Part shown: in pieces, positions 37,678-48,214 of the stretch
How positions within the stretch are numbered: the stretch's first letter is position 1
How the letters are laid out: the number at the start of each line of letters is the position of its first letter
Source of the DNA: Streptosporangiaceae bacterium
GTDB lineage: Bacteria; Actinomycetota; Actinomycetes; Streptosporangiales; Streptosporangiaceae
Length of the DNA: 49,345 nucleotides
Direction of reading: 5' to 3'
Assembly (NCBI GenBank): GCA_030038295.1
Contig: JASHPF010000340.1
Location: 1-49,345 of the forward strand
Made by a program: the position numbers and the translations under genes
Notes under the pieces: generated by a model
What the model saw: only the letters and a program-made list of their open reading frames with translations
Told to the model about the DNA's origin: nothing
The model's database searches: none

Positions 37678-38576
37678 TCTATCAGGACCCGCTTGCCTAT
37701 CTGCTCGGCCTCGAAGGCATCGCGCTGCTGGACGCCTGGGCCGGGGATCACGACCGCGCCTTCACCGACGCCCGGCTGGCCGAAATCCGGCGGCTGCTGG
37801 ATGACGAGAAGCTGCGCAGCCGCGGCGTGCTGGCCGAGCGGGTCAGCACCGGCCTGGTCTACCAGCAGCAGGCGGCTGGCTATGACGCAGAGGCGGGCGG
37901 CGGGCTGTTCGCGATGGATGAGCCGGTGGTGGCCGACTACCTCGCCGGCCGGGAGCCGGGCGTGGCGCTGGACGCCGCCTGCGGGACCGGGCGGTTCGCC
38001 GAGTTCCTTGCCAGGCGCGGGCACCGGGTCATCGGCGTCGACAGCTCACCGGACATGCTCGCTTACGCACGGCGACGCGTCCCGGACGGCGAGTTCCACG
38101 TCGGGGAGCTGGACCGGCTGCCGCTGCGGGACGGCTCGGCGGACGTCATCGTCTGCGCGCTCGCCCTCGAACACGTCCCCCTCCGGCCGGTGTTCGCCGA
38201 GTTCGGCCGGGTGCTACGTCCCGGCGGGGACCTGGTCATCTCGGACATGCACCACGAGCAAGTCACCCGCGGCTCGGTGATGTCAGCGCGCGGCCCGGCG
38301 GGCGAACCGTGGATCGCTGACACCTACCGGCATCCGCTCGGCGACTACCTGCGGGCGGCACTGAGCGTTGGCCTGCAGGTCCTGGGGTGCGAGGAGCCAG
38401 GAGGCAGGCAGCCCGGGGAGCAGCCTGACGAGCCGCTGCCCGAGCCCGCCACCGGGATCGGGGACTGGCAGGACTGGCCGTGGTCGCTGATGGACTACCT
38501 GCCGTCGGTGGCACGGGCTTCCCGTGGCCGCCGCCCGCCACTGGTCATCTGGCACTTCCAGCTACCCGCCAGCTGA
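37674..38576 (+). CDS. SAM-dependent class I methyltransferase
   Basis: Methyltransferase (300 aa from GTG 37674). The SAM site is VALDAACGTGRFAEFLARRGHRVIGVDSSPDML, and the following motifs are GELDRLPLRDGSADVIVCALALEH and LRPGGDLVISDMH, as in UbiE/COQ5-like small-molecule methyltransferases. About 90 residues precede the SAM domain. The alternative start 37635 lies within the overlapping upstream small frame. The acceptor molecule is unknown. It converges on the desaturase gene with an 11-nt gap. Confidence 0.82.
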   Translation: MIYQDPLAYLLGLEGIALLDAWAGDHDRAFTDARLAEIRRLLDDEKLRSRGVLAERVSTGLVYQQQAAGYDAEAGGGLFAMDEPVVADYLAGREPGVALDAACGTGRFAEFLARRGHRVIGVDSSPDMLAYARRRVPDGEFHVGELDRLPLRDGSADVIVCALALEHVPLRPVFAEFGRVLRPGGDLVISDMHHEQVTRGSVMSARGPAGEPWIADTYRHPLGDYLRAALSVGLQVLGCEEPGGRQPGEQPDEPLPEPATGIGDWQDWPWSLMDYLPSVARASRGRRPPLVIWHFQLPAS

Positions 38577-38587
38577 GCCGACTCCCG

Positions 38588-39610
38588 TCAGGGTGCCACC
38601 GGCTTGCTGTCCGGCCGATCGGCGCGGGCCCGCGAGCGTGCCAGTCGGTCTGAGGTCATGCCGCTGAACCGGCGGCTTTGCGCGACGCTCGTCATCTTCT
38701 GCCGCAGCCGTCGCTCGTCGGGCCAGCGTACGTCCCAGGCCAGGCCGAGTAGCTCGGCCCACCGCGTAACCCTGGCGCAGATGTCGACCTGCCCGCGCAG
38801 TACGCCGTGCCGGGCGCAGGTGGGGTCGGCGTGGTGCAGGTTGTGCCAGGACTCGCCGAAGGACGGGATGGCAAGCCAGGCGTTGTTTGTCGACATGTCG
38901 CGCGACTGGAATTCGCGCCGGCCGAACAGGTGGCAGACCGAGTTGACCGACCAGGTGACGTGATGCAGCAGAGCGACTCGGACGAGGCCGGCCCAGAAGA
39001 ACGCCGCGAGCGCGCCGGCCAGGGACATCGTCCACAGCCCGCCGATGAGTGCAGGCGCGAGCAACGAGACGGCGGCCCAGACCGGGAACGTCTGCGACAC
39101 CCAGCTAGCCGTGCTGTCAGCCTGGAGATCGGGGCAGAACCTGCGCTGTGACGTGCGGTTGCGATCGAGCATCCAGCCCATGTGAGCCCACAGGAAGCCC
39201 CTGGCAACAGCGCCCGGGCCGGTGCCGAATCGCCATGGCGAATGCGGGTCGCCGATTCTGTCGCTGTACTTGTGATGGCGGCGGTGATCGGCTACCCAGA
39301 CCAGCAGCGGCCCTTCGAGCGCCAGACTGCCGGCTATGCCGAGCCCGAGCCGGAGCGGGCGGGCTGCCTTGAACGAACCGTGGGTGAAATGACGGTGGAA
39401 GCCCATGCTGATCCCCAGCCCGGAGACCAGGTAGAAGGCGAACGCGATGACCACGTTCCGCCAGCTCAGTCCGAACCGCCAGGCAACCGGGACCGCGGCG
39501 AGGACGGCCAGCAGCGGCACGATGATGAACAGGCTGATCACCAGCCGGTCGATGACCGTGTTCGGCTCTGGCTCGATCTCGGGCAGGATCGAGGGCGGTG
39601 CGGCGGTCAT
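38588..39610 (-). CDS. Membrane fatty acid desaturase (delta-9 type)
   Basis: Integral-membrane diiron desaturase (340 aa) of the acyl-CoA/lipid delta-9 group. All three His boxes are visible: HRHFTH, HRRHH and HNLHH, with four to five membrane spans around them. ATG 39610 overlaps the ctaD stop (ATGA), so it is translationally coupled to cytochrome oxidase subunit I. The open frame extends further upstream but that part only shadows ctaD. It uses O2 to introduce a double bond into fatty acids. Coupling to the terminal oxidase suggests joint control by oxygen or redox state. Confidence 0.9.
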   Translation of the reverse strand: MTAAPPSILPEIEPEPNTVIDRLVISLFIIVPLLAVLAAVPVAWRFGLSWRNVVIAFAFYLVSGLGISMGFHRHFTHGSFKAARPLRLGLGIAGSLALEGPLLVWVADHRRHHKYSDRIGDPHSPWRFGTGPGAVARGFLWAHMGWMLDRNRTSQRRFCPDLQADSTASWVSQTFPVWAAVSLLAPALIGGLWTMSLAGALAAFFWAGLVRVALLHHVTWSVNSVCHLFGRREFQSRDMSTNNAWLAIPSFGESWHNLHHADPTCARHGVLRGQVDICARVTRWAELLGLAWDVRWPDERRLRQKMTSVAQSRRFSGMTSDRLARSRARADRPDSKPVAP

Positions 39611-41322
39611 CTGGCTGACCCCGGCGCGCGATGCTGGGGTTCGGCGACGCGACCGGGCCGGACGTGCGGGTAGTGCAGGTCGAAGGCCGGCCGCTCGGAC
39701 CTGATCCGCGGGATCGACGTGAAGTTGTGCCGCGGCGGCGGGCACGAGGTCGCCCATTCCAGCGAGTTGGCGAAGCCCCACGGGTCGTCGGCGGTGACCC
39801 GCTCGCCGGACCGCCAGGTCTTGTAGACGTTGTACAGGAAGATAAACGTTGAGGCCCCGAGGAAGAATGCGCCTACGGACGAGATGTCGTTCAGGGTCGT
39901 GGCGAGGTGCGGCAGGAACGGGTAGTTGGCCACCCGCCTGGGCATGCCCATGACGCCCAGCCAGTGCTGGACCAGGAACGTCATGTTGAACCCGATGAAC
40001 ACGCTCCAGAAGTGCCATTTTCCCAGCCGGTCATCGAGCATCTTGCCGGTCCACTTGGGCCACCAGAAGTAGAACCCGCCGAACATGCAGAACACCACCG
40101 TGCCGAACAGCACGTAGTGGAAGTGCGCGACCACGAAGTAGGAGTCGCTGACCGCGAAGTCCAGCGGCGGCGAGGCCAGCATCACGCCGGTCAGCCCGCC
40201 GAACAGGAAGACGACCATGAAGCCGAGGATGAACAGCATCGGGGTCTCGAAGGTGAGCTGGCCGCGCCAGATGGTGCCGAGCCAGTTGAAGAACTTCACC
40301 CCTGTCGGCACCGCGATCAGGAATGTCATGAAGGAGAAGAACGGCAGCAGCACCGCGCCGGTGGTGAACATGTGGTGCGCCCACACCGTCATGGAGAGCC
40401 CCGCGATACCGATCGTGGCGCCGACCAGGCCCTTGTAGCCGAAGACTGGCTTGCGGGCGAACACGGGCAGGATCTCCGTGGCCACGCCGAAGAACGGGAT
40501 AGCCAGGATGTAGACCTCCGGATGGCCGAAGAACCAGAACAGGTGCTGCCAGAGAATTGCCCCGCCGCTGTTCGGCGCGAATACCTGCGCGCCGAGTTTG
40601 CGGTCGATCTCGAGCACCAGCAGCGCCGCTGCCAGCACCGGGAAGGCGAGCAGGACGAGCATGCTCGTGACCAGGACGTTCCAGGTGAAGATCGGCATCC
40701 GGAACATGGTCATGCCGGGGGCGCGCATGCAGAAGATCGTGGTCAGGAAGTTGACCCCGCCCAGGATCGTGCCGAGGCCCGAGAGCGCCAGGCCCATGAT
40801 GAACATGTCCGCGCCCACCCCCGGCGAGTACAGCGAACTGGTCAGCGGGGCGTACGCGTACCAGCCGAACGACGCGGTGCCGCCCGGGGCGATGAAGCTG
40901 GCCAGCATGATCAGGCCGGAGAACAGGAAGAAGTAGTAGCTGAGCAGGTTCAGCCGGGGGAACGCCACGTCTGGCGCGCCGATCTGCAGCGGCATCAGTT
41001 CGTTGGCGAATCCCACGAACAACGGCGTGGCGAAGAAGATCAGCATCAGGATGCCGTGCATGGTGAACAGCTCGTTGTACTGCTGGTCCGACACGACGTG
41101 GTTGTCCGGCCCCATCAGCTGGACCCGCATGATCAGCGCCAGCAGGCCCGCCACGAGGAAGAAGCCGAACGCGGTGATCAGGTACAGGTGACCGATGATC
41201 TTGTGGTCGGTGGAGGACAGCCAGTCGGCCAGGAGCGAACCCTTGCGGTAGCTCCGGGGCGCCGTGTACGAGCCCGGCGGCACCGCCGTCTCGTCGGCCT
41301 GCACGGCGTCGAACGCGCTCAC
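39607..41322 (-). CDS. ctaD: Cytochrome c oxidase subunit I (aa3 type)
   Basis: Catalytic subunit (571 aa, 12 membrane spans) of the aa3 terminal oxidase. Haem and copper ligand motifs are TMHGILM (low-spin haem a His), [10 protein letters not shown] (Cu-B His and the cross-linked Tyr), the HH pair in WAHHMFTTG, and [10 protein letters not shown]. The K- and D-channel regions look normal. Subunits II and III are not in the window, so this may be an additional ctaD copy. Start is GTG 41322 with AGGT upstream. It is divergent from an Rrf2-type regulator gene across 247 nt. Confidence 0.95.
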   Translation of the reverse strand: MSAFDAVQADETAVPPGSYTAPRSYRKGSLLADWLSSTDHKIIGHLYLITAFGFFLVAGLLALIMRVQLMGPDNHVVSDQQYNELFTMHGILMLIFFATPLFVGFANELMPLQIGAPDVAFPRLNLLSYYFFLFSGLIMLASFIAPGGTASFGWYAYAPLTSSLYSPGVGADMFIMGLALSGLGTILGGVNFLTTIFCMRAPGMTMFRMPIFTWNVLVTSMLVLLAFPVLAAALLVLEIDRKLGAQVFAPNSGGAILWQHLFWFFGHPEVYILAIPFFGVATEILPVFARKPVFGYKGLVGATIGIAGLSMTVWAHHMFTTGAVLLPFFSFMTFLIAVPTGVKFFNWLGTIWRGQLTFETPMLFILGFMVVFLFGGLTGVMLASPPLDFAVSDSYFVVAHFHYVLFGTVVFCMFGGFYFWWPKWTGKMLDDRLGKWHFWSVFIGFNMTFLVQHWLGVMGMPRRVANYPFLPHLATTLNDISSVGAFFLGASTFIFLYNVYKTWRSGERVTADDPWGFANSLEWATSCPPPRHNFTSIPRIRSERPAFDLHYPHVRPGRVAEPQHRAPGSAR

Positions 41323-41498
41323 CGGGCACCTGGCCGACTCCGCGCGCCGGCGGCAGCGCCCGGCGTGCGAAGGGGGCGCGCCCGCCGCATAGCCCGTGAC
41401 CGTTGCCGCTCGTCACCCGGCATGACAGCTCCTCGCTTCTACGCGGCCTTGCCTCGCGGCCCGGGGCGCCTCGGTTAACGTGCGGTTGGGCGTTAAAT

Positions 41499-41526
41499 GT
41501 TTAGTCCTAAACTCAACGTAGAGTTT
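41499..41526. promoter_or_regulatory. Overlapping palindromes between ctaD and the Rrf2-type gene
   Basis: GTTTAG-TC-CTAAAC (41499-41512) is a perfect inverted repeat. AAACTC (41509-41514) and GAGTTT (41521-41526) form a second one with a 6-nt spacer, sharing the AAAC bases. The DNA from 41492 to 41565 is AT-rich against its surroundings. Located about 45-70 nt before the Rrf2-type start, it is the likely operator for autoregulation and for control of the ctaD-desaturase unit. Confidence 0.55.
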
Positions 41527-41569
41527 CAGCTCTTAACTTGTCCGTCAAGCTGCTCGATAAACTTGGCGC

Positions 41570-42514
41570 GTGGACGTGACGCTCTCCAAGCGCGGCAGCT
41601 ACGCGACGGCCGCCGCCATCTGCCTCGCCCGGGCCTATGAGAGCGGACGGCCGAAGAAACTGCGCGAGATCTCGGCCGAGATGGACATCCCACGCACGTT
41701 CGTCTCCCAGATCCTGGGAGACCTGGTGCACGCCGGGATCGCGGTGTCGGCCTTCGGGCGGGACGGCGGCCACCGGCTGGCCCGGCCGCCCGGTCAGGTG
41801 AGCTTGGCCGAGGTCATCGAGGCAGCCGAGGGACCGCTGGCCTCGGAGCGCTGCGCGCTGGGCGACGGTCCGTGCCGCTGGCAGGACGTGTGCCCGATGC
41901 ACGAGACGATGACCAAGGCCACCGCGTCGCTGCGGGAGGTGCTCGCCTCGACCACTCTCGCAGTGCTCGCGGAGCGGGACGCGGCAATAGCGCGCCGGTC
42001 CTACCCGGTCCCGGCAGACGCGCACCCGCACGCGGCTGCCGTCACCATCGCCGACTCGGTCCAGGTGGAGCTGCCGACGGCGGTGATCGCGGCCCGGCTG
42101 AGCGCCGGCACATCGTGGCTGACCGCGCACGCCGAGGCCTGCGATCAGGAGGAGCCGCGGATCCGGGTCGGACCGGGCGGACCGGGCTGGCTCGGCAAGA
42201 CCATAGCCGTGCACCTGGGCCGAGCCGAGCAGGCCGACGGGAGCCTGGTCATCCCGTTCATCTGGGAGGCCGCCGGCCCGGCCGGGATCTTCCCCCGGTT
42301 CGAGGGCGAACTGCGGCTGACGGCGATCGATCCCGAGCGGTCAGAGCTTCAGCTCTCCGGACGTTACCGTCCTTCCCTTGGCCGGGCTGGCCAGGTTCTC
42401 CATGACGCGCTGCTCACCCGCCTCGCCCGCGCGACGCTGCGGTCTTTCCTGCGCCGGATCGCCCGCGGGCTGGAGCAGGAGCACGCCCAGAACGCGGCCG
42501 CCAGCCCGCTCTGA
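41570..42514 (+). CDS. Rrf2-type Fe-S regulator with an extra C-terminal domain
   Basis: Protein of 314 aa, about twice the usual Rrf2 length. The N-terminal winged helix covers residues 1-80 (KLREISAEMDIPRTFVSQILGDLVHAGIAVSAFGRDGGHRL). Three cysteines, C95, C102 and C108, match the Fe-S ligand pattern of NsrR/IscR-like proteins with one extra residue in the first spacing. The C-terminal half (about 150-300) is predicted alpha/beta and could be an SRPBCC-like ligand domain. GTG 41570 is the first start; GTG 41576 is also possible. It probably senses NO, O2 or redox state and controls the divergent oxidase-desaturase genes. Confidence 0.8.
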   Translation: MDVTLSKRGSYATAAAICLARAYESGRPKKLREISAEMDIPRTFVSQILGDLVHAGIAVSAFGRDGGHRLARPPGQVSLAEVIEAAEGPLASERCALGDGPCRWQDVCPMHETMTKATASLREVLASTTLAVLAERDAAIARRSYPVPADAHPHAAAVTIADSVQVELPTAVIAARLSAGTSWLTAHAEACDQEEPRIRVGPGGPGWLGKTIAVHLGRAEQADGSLVIPFIWEAAGPAGIFPRFEGELRLTAIDPERSELQLSGRYRPSLGRAGQVLHDALLTRLARATLRSFLRRIARGLEQEHAQNAAASPL

Positions 42515-42556
42515 CGACGGCGGGGCCGACCTGAGCTGGCCCGTCTTCGGGGGCGT

Positions 42557-43654
42557 TCAGGCTGGCTGCGTGGCTTGTTGTGGCGGCGCCTTGGCCGCGC
42601 GCCTGGCGAGCAGGCCGGCCAGCAGCAAGACGAGCAAGCCGATTCCCACGCCGGACAGCGTCCACAGCACCCGGTAGCCCTCGGCGTCATAGTTGGAGGG
42701 CTGCGGAAGGTCCACCAGGATGAGCACGCCGGCCGCGATGGCGGCACAGTAGAGCGCGTAGTTCCAGAAGCGGATCGCCGCCCCGTGCATGAACAGGACG
42801 AGCGCGATCACCTCGAGTCCGAGCGAGATCGCGAACAGTCTGGATCCGGTTTCGTTGGCCGGTATCAACAGCAGCAGCGCGGCTGCGACCGCGCCGATCA
42901 GCGCGCCGGCGAGCCGCTGAAGGGCCACGAACGTGGACTGCTCGAGGCTCGGCTTCATCGCGACCATGACCGCGATCGGCATCCAGTAGCCGTGCGACAG
43001 GTCCAGTCCGAACGCCAGCGCGACGGCGCCGGCTATGGCCAGAGCGCGGATCACCGCAAAGACGATCAACGGGCCGGTCAGCTTCCGCGGCGAGGTGTCG
43101 CCCGGGATCTCTGCGATGGGCTGCGGCCGGTCCTGGCGCCCGCCGAACAGCCAGCAGACGAACGTCACCGCGATCCAGAGCGCCGACCCCCCGGCCCAGG
43201 CGAGCACCTGAGCCCAGGTGTAGCTGGTGATGTGCGCGTGATGATGGAAGCTGAAACCGATTCCGACCGCGACGATGAACCACAGGTTGAGCAGCAAGGC
43301 CACAACGAACCTGCGCACCCCGAATGCGACCGCCAGCCCGGCCGCCAGCGTTACCGCGAAGGCCGCCAGCACCAGCCAGCCCCAGGGGTCCCCGCCGATG
43401 CCAAACCCCAGCGCGGTCAGCCCCGCGCCGATCAGCGCAAAGACGGCGATGTGCGACGCGCGCTGCCCGTAGCCGCCCCCCGGGTCGGCCAGCCAGGCAA
43501 ACAGCAGGCCGAACAGTGCGCTGAGCAGATACTGCTCGTGCCCGATCGCCCAGAAGACGACCAGCGGCACCAGGGCGACGTCCAAGAACAGCACGGCTCG
43601 CGGCCAGTTGAGCCCCGCGGCGTTGAGCTGGAACACCCTCGACAGCCAGCTCAT
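42557..43654 (-). CDS. FUSC family membrane protein
   Basis: Integral membrane protein (365 aa) with two hydrophobic halves separated by a hydrophilic stretch (about 170-190), as in FUSC/aromatic-acid exporter-like proteins. The second half has DLSHGYWMPIAVMVAMKPSLEQSTFVALQRLAGALIGA, the hallmark of the family. ATG 43654 is preferred over the upstream frame start at 43705 because GAGGGTG lies just before it. Family members are linked to export of aromatic or organic acids. No partner is adjacent. Confidence 0.8.
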   Translation of the reverse strand: MSWLSRVFQLNAAGLNWPRAVLFLDVALVPLVVFWAIGHEQYLLSALFGLLFAWLADPGGGYGQRASHIAVFALIGAGLTALGFGIGGDPWGWLVLAAFAVTLAAGLAVAFGVRRFVVALLLNLWFIVAVGIGFSFHHHAHITSYTWAQVLAWAGGSALWIAVTFVCWLFGGRQDRPQPIAEIPGDTSPRKLTGPLIVFAVIRALAIAGAVALAFGLDLSHGYWMPIAVMVAMKPSLEQSTFVALQRLAGALIGAVAAALLLLIPANETGSRLFAISLGLEVIALVLFMHGAAIRFWNYALYCAAIAAGVLILVDLPQPSNYDAEGYRVLWTLSGVGIGLLVLLLAGLLARRAAKAPPQQATQPA

Positions 43655-44040
43655 CACCCTCGCCCCGCGAACCGGCCGCCTTGTTCCTCCGCTTGCACTG
43701 GCCATGGTCGCCCCGGCGTTACCCCGATGCCTCCGGCGGCGGCGCTCACCCCGCTGCTGTTCCTCGCGGCGTGCGCGCTTCCGTCGCGCATGCTGCTTGC
43801 CCTGGTCCTACCCCGGCGAGCAGCCGAGGTCACGACCCTGGTCTGTCGAATTCAACTCGGTCGGCGCCAGCCGCCGAGCGGCCATGCCCCGACCGACCGG
43901 CGCGGCGATAACGGGGTTCCGCAACCCCCTCAGCCAGTAGACATGGATTGTCGAGATGTCCAGATGGCGCGCCGACCCACGGAATGCCGGTGGCGTTCTG
44001 TAACGTTCAACCCATTGGCTTGATATGCGAGGAGATACCC
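43655..44040. other. Intergenic region with two small inverted repeats
   Basis: I see no supported gene in these 386 nt. A perfect hairpin GGGGTT-CCGC-AACCCC lies at 43913-43928. GACAT (43940-43944) and ATGTC (43956-43960) form a spaced dyad. The latter is about 80-100 nt upstream of the next gene and could be an operator. AGGAG directly before 44041 is that gene's ribosome site. Confidence 0.4.
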
Positions 44041-44403
44041 ATGACGACCCAGCTGGCGGAGCGCAAGAACCCGGCGGCCTTACCAAGGGGCCGTGGCCGA
44101 GGGCCAGGCGGCCAGCCGACGAGGTTACTGAGACCTGGCGGTCTCTGTCCCGTGCCCGGCTGCGACGAACGGATCGACCGAGAGCGGCTGATGTGCCGCC
44201 GCGACTGGTACCGGGTCCCCAAGCGGCTCCGCGACCAGGTATGGAGGACGTGGCGCTCCGGGCGAGAAGCCCACAGCCGCGAACACCAGAAGGCGGTGCT
44301 CAAGGCGATCGCCGCCGCCCATGTTGCCCGGGTGCCGGGTTGGAGACGGCAGCTCGTCCGGCTCCGGCTGATCGATCCGGGGTATCCCGGAGGACGCCCC
44401 TGA
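44041..44403 (+). CDS. Small basic protein with a CxxxxC...C putative zinc motif
   Basis: Unrecognised protein of 120 aa, very rich in Arg. A segment LCPVPGCDERIDRERLMCRRDWYRVP carries Cys36, Cys41 and Cys52 and may form a small metal site. The rest (VWRTWRSGREAHSREHQKAVLKAIAAAHVARV) is predicted helical. Short actinobacterial and phage-borne proteins with a similar MCRRDWYRVP stretch exist in my memory, but no function is known to me. Start ATG 44041 has AGGAG upstream. It precedes a split-barrel flavoprotein gene by 145 nt. Confidence 0.65.
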   Translation: MTTQLAERKNPAALPRGRGRGPGGQPTRLLRPGGLCPVPGCDERIDRERLMCRRDWYRVPKRLRDQVWRTWRSGREAHSREHQKAVLKAIAAAHVARVPGWRRQLVRLRLIDPGYPGGRP

Positions 44404-44442
44404 CCTGCTGCTGCGGCGTCGTCCTCTCGACCGCTCAGTTCC

Positions 44443-44456
44443 GGGACCTTTGCCCC
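44443..44456. promoter_or_regulatory. DosR-like box upstream of split-barrel flavoprotein
   Basis: GGGACCTTTGCCCC lies in the 145-nt gap before the flavoprotein gene, about 93 nt before its start. It shares the GGGACCT half and the terminal CCC with the boxes near the purine and WS/DGAT genes. In M. tuberculosis, split-barrel proteins of this kind occur in the DosR regulon, which fits. Confidence 0.45.
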
Positions 44457-44548
44457 TGCCCCGCTGCGGTTCCACGCAGTATGCATCACCGTGTCGGCGC
44501 GCGTGGCCGCTGTGGCCCGCGGAACGCACAAGATGTTAGCGAGGGCAG

Positions 44549-45004
44549 GTGGCGGGAGACGAGCAGGTACGGGCACGGATCATGCAGATGACCCGGCCTC
44601 GCCAGGCGCTGAAGCTGACCGACGAGGAGTCCTGGGAGCTGCTGAGCCACGTGGCGCTGGGCCGGATCGTGTTCACCATGAAGGCGATGCCTGCGATCCG
44701 CCCGGTCAACCACCTGGTGGACAACAAGGCGATCATCATCCGGTCTCATCTGGGCGCGGCGATCGTCGGGCACGCCTCGAATGACGGCGCGGTGGTCTGC
44801 TATGAGGCCGACGATCTCGACCCGGAACGGCACACCGGATGGAGCGTGATCGTCACCGGGACGGCTCGTCTCGTCAGCGACCGCGCCGCGGTGGCTCGCT
44901 ACATGGGGCTGCTGGAGCCGTGGGCCGACGGGCAGATGGATCACGTGATCCGCATCACGCCCCAGATCATCACCGGGATTCGGCTGGTCGGCTGGTGCCG
45001 CTGA
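44549..45004 (+). CDS. Pyridoxamine 5'-phosphate oxidase-family split-barrel flavoprotein (second)
   Basis: Protein of 151 aa from GTG 44549 (ATG 44582 is an alternative), related to the protein at 10.8 kb. The pattern LTDEESWELLSHVALGRIVF, AIRPVNHLVDNKAIIIRSHLGAA and WSVIVTGTARLV is typical of the superfamily that binds FMN or F420. The substrate is unknown. Its 3' end overlaps the 3' end of the ClC gene by 35 nt, so the two mRNAs are antisense there. Confidence 0.82.
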   Translation: MAGDEQVRARIMQMTRPRQALKLTDEESWELLSHVALGRIVFTMKAMPAIRPVNHLVDNKAIIIRSHLGAAIVGHASNDGAVVCYEADDLDPERHTGWSVIVTGTARLVSDRAAVARYMGLLEPWADGQMDHVIRITPQIITGIRLVGWCR

Positions 45005-46379
45005 CGGCCTGGTGCCGTGACGCTTCACCCCGAACGGGTGGGAGCCCACCCGTCCACCCGCAACGGGTGATGCCTCTTCTGCCCGCGATTAACGGGGCTG
45101 GCCGCGGCTCCAGCCGCGCGTGCGTCACGTAGGCGACGACGACGGCCACGATCACCAGGGGCGTCACGGCCAGGCCGTCGGACAGGAACAGCAGGGTGGC
45201 CAGCAGGACCGAGGTCATCGGCAAAGTCAGCATCACCACGGCCATCGCGCCCATCCCCGCCGCGACCGCGGGCACCAGCGACAGTCCCGGCAGATGGGAC
45301 ATCGCGATGCCGCCGGCCGCGCCCACATACAGCGCGGGGAACGTCGGCCCGCCGCGGAAGCTGCCCAGCGACACCCCGTAGGCCAGCCCCTTGCAGGCCA
45401 GCAGCAGCACCGTCGCCCCCACGCTGTAGCTCGCGGCGTGGATGATCAGCGGACCGAGCTCAGACTGGCCCGAGAACAGCACGTCGGACGTTGGCTTGCC
45501 GGTCCCCTCGGCGAAGGCGAACGCGAGGAGCCCGACCGCCGCCCCGGCGAGCGGGACGACCAAGAGCGTAGACCGCTCGGAGTACGGCTTCAGGAACGTT
45601 CCCGTCCACCTGATGCCCCGGCCGAGCACGGGGGCGGCCAGCCCGATCACCACCGCCCAGCCGAACTCGGCCACGTCGGGCCGGGCGAAGTGGGGCAAGG
45701 CCGGGATCGCCAGCGAGAACGTGCCCAGGCCGGTCAGGACACCCAGGCCGATGAAGATCAGGGAGCCGATACCGGAGGCCAGCAAGCCCGGCACCAGGAC
45801 GAGCCCCAGGGTTGGGCCGCCCAGGCCGGAGGCCTCCATGAGCAGGAAGGCGCCCAGGATCGGGGAGCCCAGCAGAGTGCTGATGGCCGCGAAGCCCCCG
45901 GCCGCGGCCAGCACCGAGGCGGCCTGCTTGGGCACCGGGCGCCGGGCCAGGCTCACGGCGAGCATGACCAGCCCCCCGCCCAGGGCGATCAGCGGCGCCT
46001 CGGGCCCCAGCACCGCCCCGAAGCACAAGGTCGCCAGGGCGGCCAGGACAACCCCGGCCAGGTCCCTCGGGGCCGGGGCGCCGTGAACCTTGAAGCCGTC
46101 GGCCGGCGACGGCCCTCCCCGGCCCGGCAGGTACATGATGGCCAGGCCGGTCAGCACGCCCCCGACGGCGACGACCGGCACCGGCCACCACGCCGGTTCC
46201 GTGGAGAAGCCGAGCCCGTGCGGAAGGTGGATGAAGATCTCCTTCTGCACATAGCTGACCAGAGCCAGGAAGCCGTACGCGGCGGCAGAGACCGGCACCC
46301 CCACCAGCGCCGCGACGGCCAGCAGGACGAGGTAGTTGCGGGTACGCAGCAGGGCAAGCGGATCCGTCGGCGTTGCCAT
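44970..46379 (-). CDS. ClC-family chloride channel/transporter
   Basis: Membrane protein (469 aa) of the ClC family, with about 10-12 hydrophobic segments and an internal repeat. The first selectivity region reads VLGPEAPLIALGGG, keeping the gating Glu in a GxExP pattern. The second is GSFRGGPTFPALYVGAAGG. The usual GSGIP-type serine motif is not clear. There are no C-terminal CBS domains. ATG 46379 (MATPTDPLALL) is chosen over 46418. It may be a chloride/proton or fluoride-type exchanger. It is divergent from proS. Confidence 0.85.
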   Translation of the reverse strand: MATPTDPLALLRTRNYLVLLAVAALVGVPVSAAAYGFLALVSYVQKEIFIHLPHGLGFSTEPAWWPVPVVAVGGVLTGLAIMYLPGRGGPSPADGFKVHGAPAPRDLAGVVLAALATLCFGAVLGPEAPLIALGGGLVMLAVSLARRPVPKQAASVLAAAGGFAAISTLLGSPILGAFLLMEASGLGGPTLGLVLVPGLLASGIGSLIFIGLGVLTGLGTFSLAIPALPHFARPDVAEFGWAVVIGLAAPVLGRGIRWTGTFLKPYSERSTLLVVPLAGAAVGLLAFAFAEGTGKPTSDVLFSGQSELGPLIIHAASYSVGATVLLLACKGLAYGVSLGSFRGGPTFPALYVGAAGGIAMSHLPGLSLVPAVAAGMGAMAVVMLTLPMTSVLLATLLFLSDGLAVTPLVIVAVVVAYVTHARLEPRPAPLIAGRRGITRCGWTGGLPPVRGEASRHQAVSGTSRPAESR

Positions 46380-46546
46380 CGGCCCATCGTGCTCCGCCGC
46401 GGGCCGGCTGCGGTTCACCTGAGCTGGATGAAATCCGGGACGGTCATCGCCGGCTGACTCAGTCCTGAACGCACCGGACCGGGGGCCATCGGGTTGTCTT
46501 GCCGGGAATCATCCGCGCCGGGTGATGTCAGCGTCGCCGCGGCGCT

Positions 46547-46552
46547 TAGCGT
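46547..46552 (+). promoter_or_regulatory. Possible -10 element of proS (leaderless mRNA)
   Basis: TAGCGT lies 11 nt before the GTG start of proS, in a pattern fitting the actinobacterial -10 hexamer. No Shine-Dalgarno sequence is seen in the gap, so transcription may begin at or next to the start codon, giving a leaderless mRNA. Confidence 0.4.
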
Positions 46553-46554
46553 AG

Positions 46555-48003
<1,449 letters not shown>

Positions 48004-48082
48004 TCCGTCCTGTGGCGTCACGGTAGGCACACGGCCACCATCGCCGCTCGGCCTCGCGTCGAACCAGCCGTTTAGGCCGGCC

Positions 48083-48098
48083 CGTCCCCCGGGGGACG
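48083..48098. terminator. 16-bp perfect palindrome after proS
   Basis: CGTCCCCCGGGGGACG is a perfect palindrome without spacer, 80 nt after the proS stop. It could act as a GC-rich stop hairpin, though it has no T-run and a minimal loop, or it could be a protein site upstream of the MarR gene. Confidence 0.3.
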
Positions 48099-48150
48099 AC
48101 GGCGAGGCGGAGATCCGCGGCGCGGAATAAATCCGTGATGCTCCTCATTA

Positions 48151-48177
48151 TGACATTCATCAACGTGATCTCTGTCA
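48151..48177. promoter_or_regulatory. Spaced dyad upstream of MarR gene
   Basis: TGACA (48151-48155) and TGTCA (48173-48177) are inverted copies 17 nt apart, in an AT-richer patch 38-64 nt before the MarR start. It could be an autoregulatory site, or the promoter itself. Weak evidence. Confidence 0.3.
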
Positions 48178-48214
48178 AGGATGGAGCGGCGGCGGAGGAT
48201 GTCAGAGGCCAGCG

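Noticed and set aside
39907-41478. 523-aa plus-strand frame opposite ctaD
   Set aside because: Composition is dominated by Glu, Gln, His and Arg as expected for an antisense frame of a membrane protein gene; ctaD is unambiguous.
42575-44023. 482-aa plus-strand frame opposite the FUSC gene
   Set aside because: Antisense shadow of a membrane protein gene, with no domain and no ribosome site.
43808-44086. 92-aa minus-strand frame upstream of FUSC
   Set aside because: No ribosome site or recognisable domain, and it overlaps the promoter of the small Cys protein. I considered a transposase remnant but saw no terminal repeats or catalytic motif.
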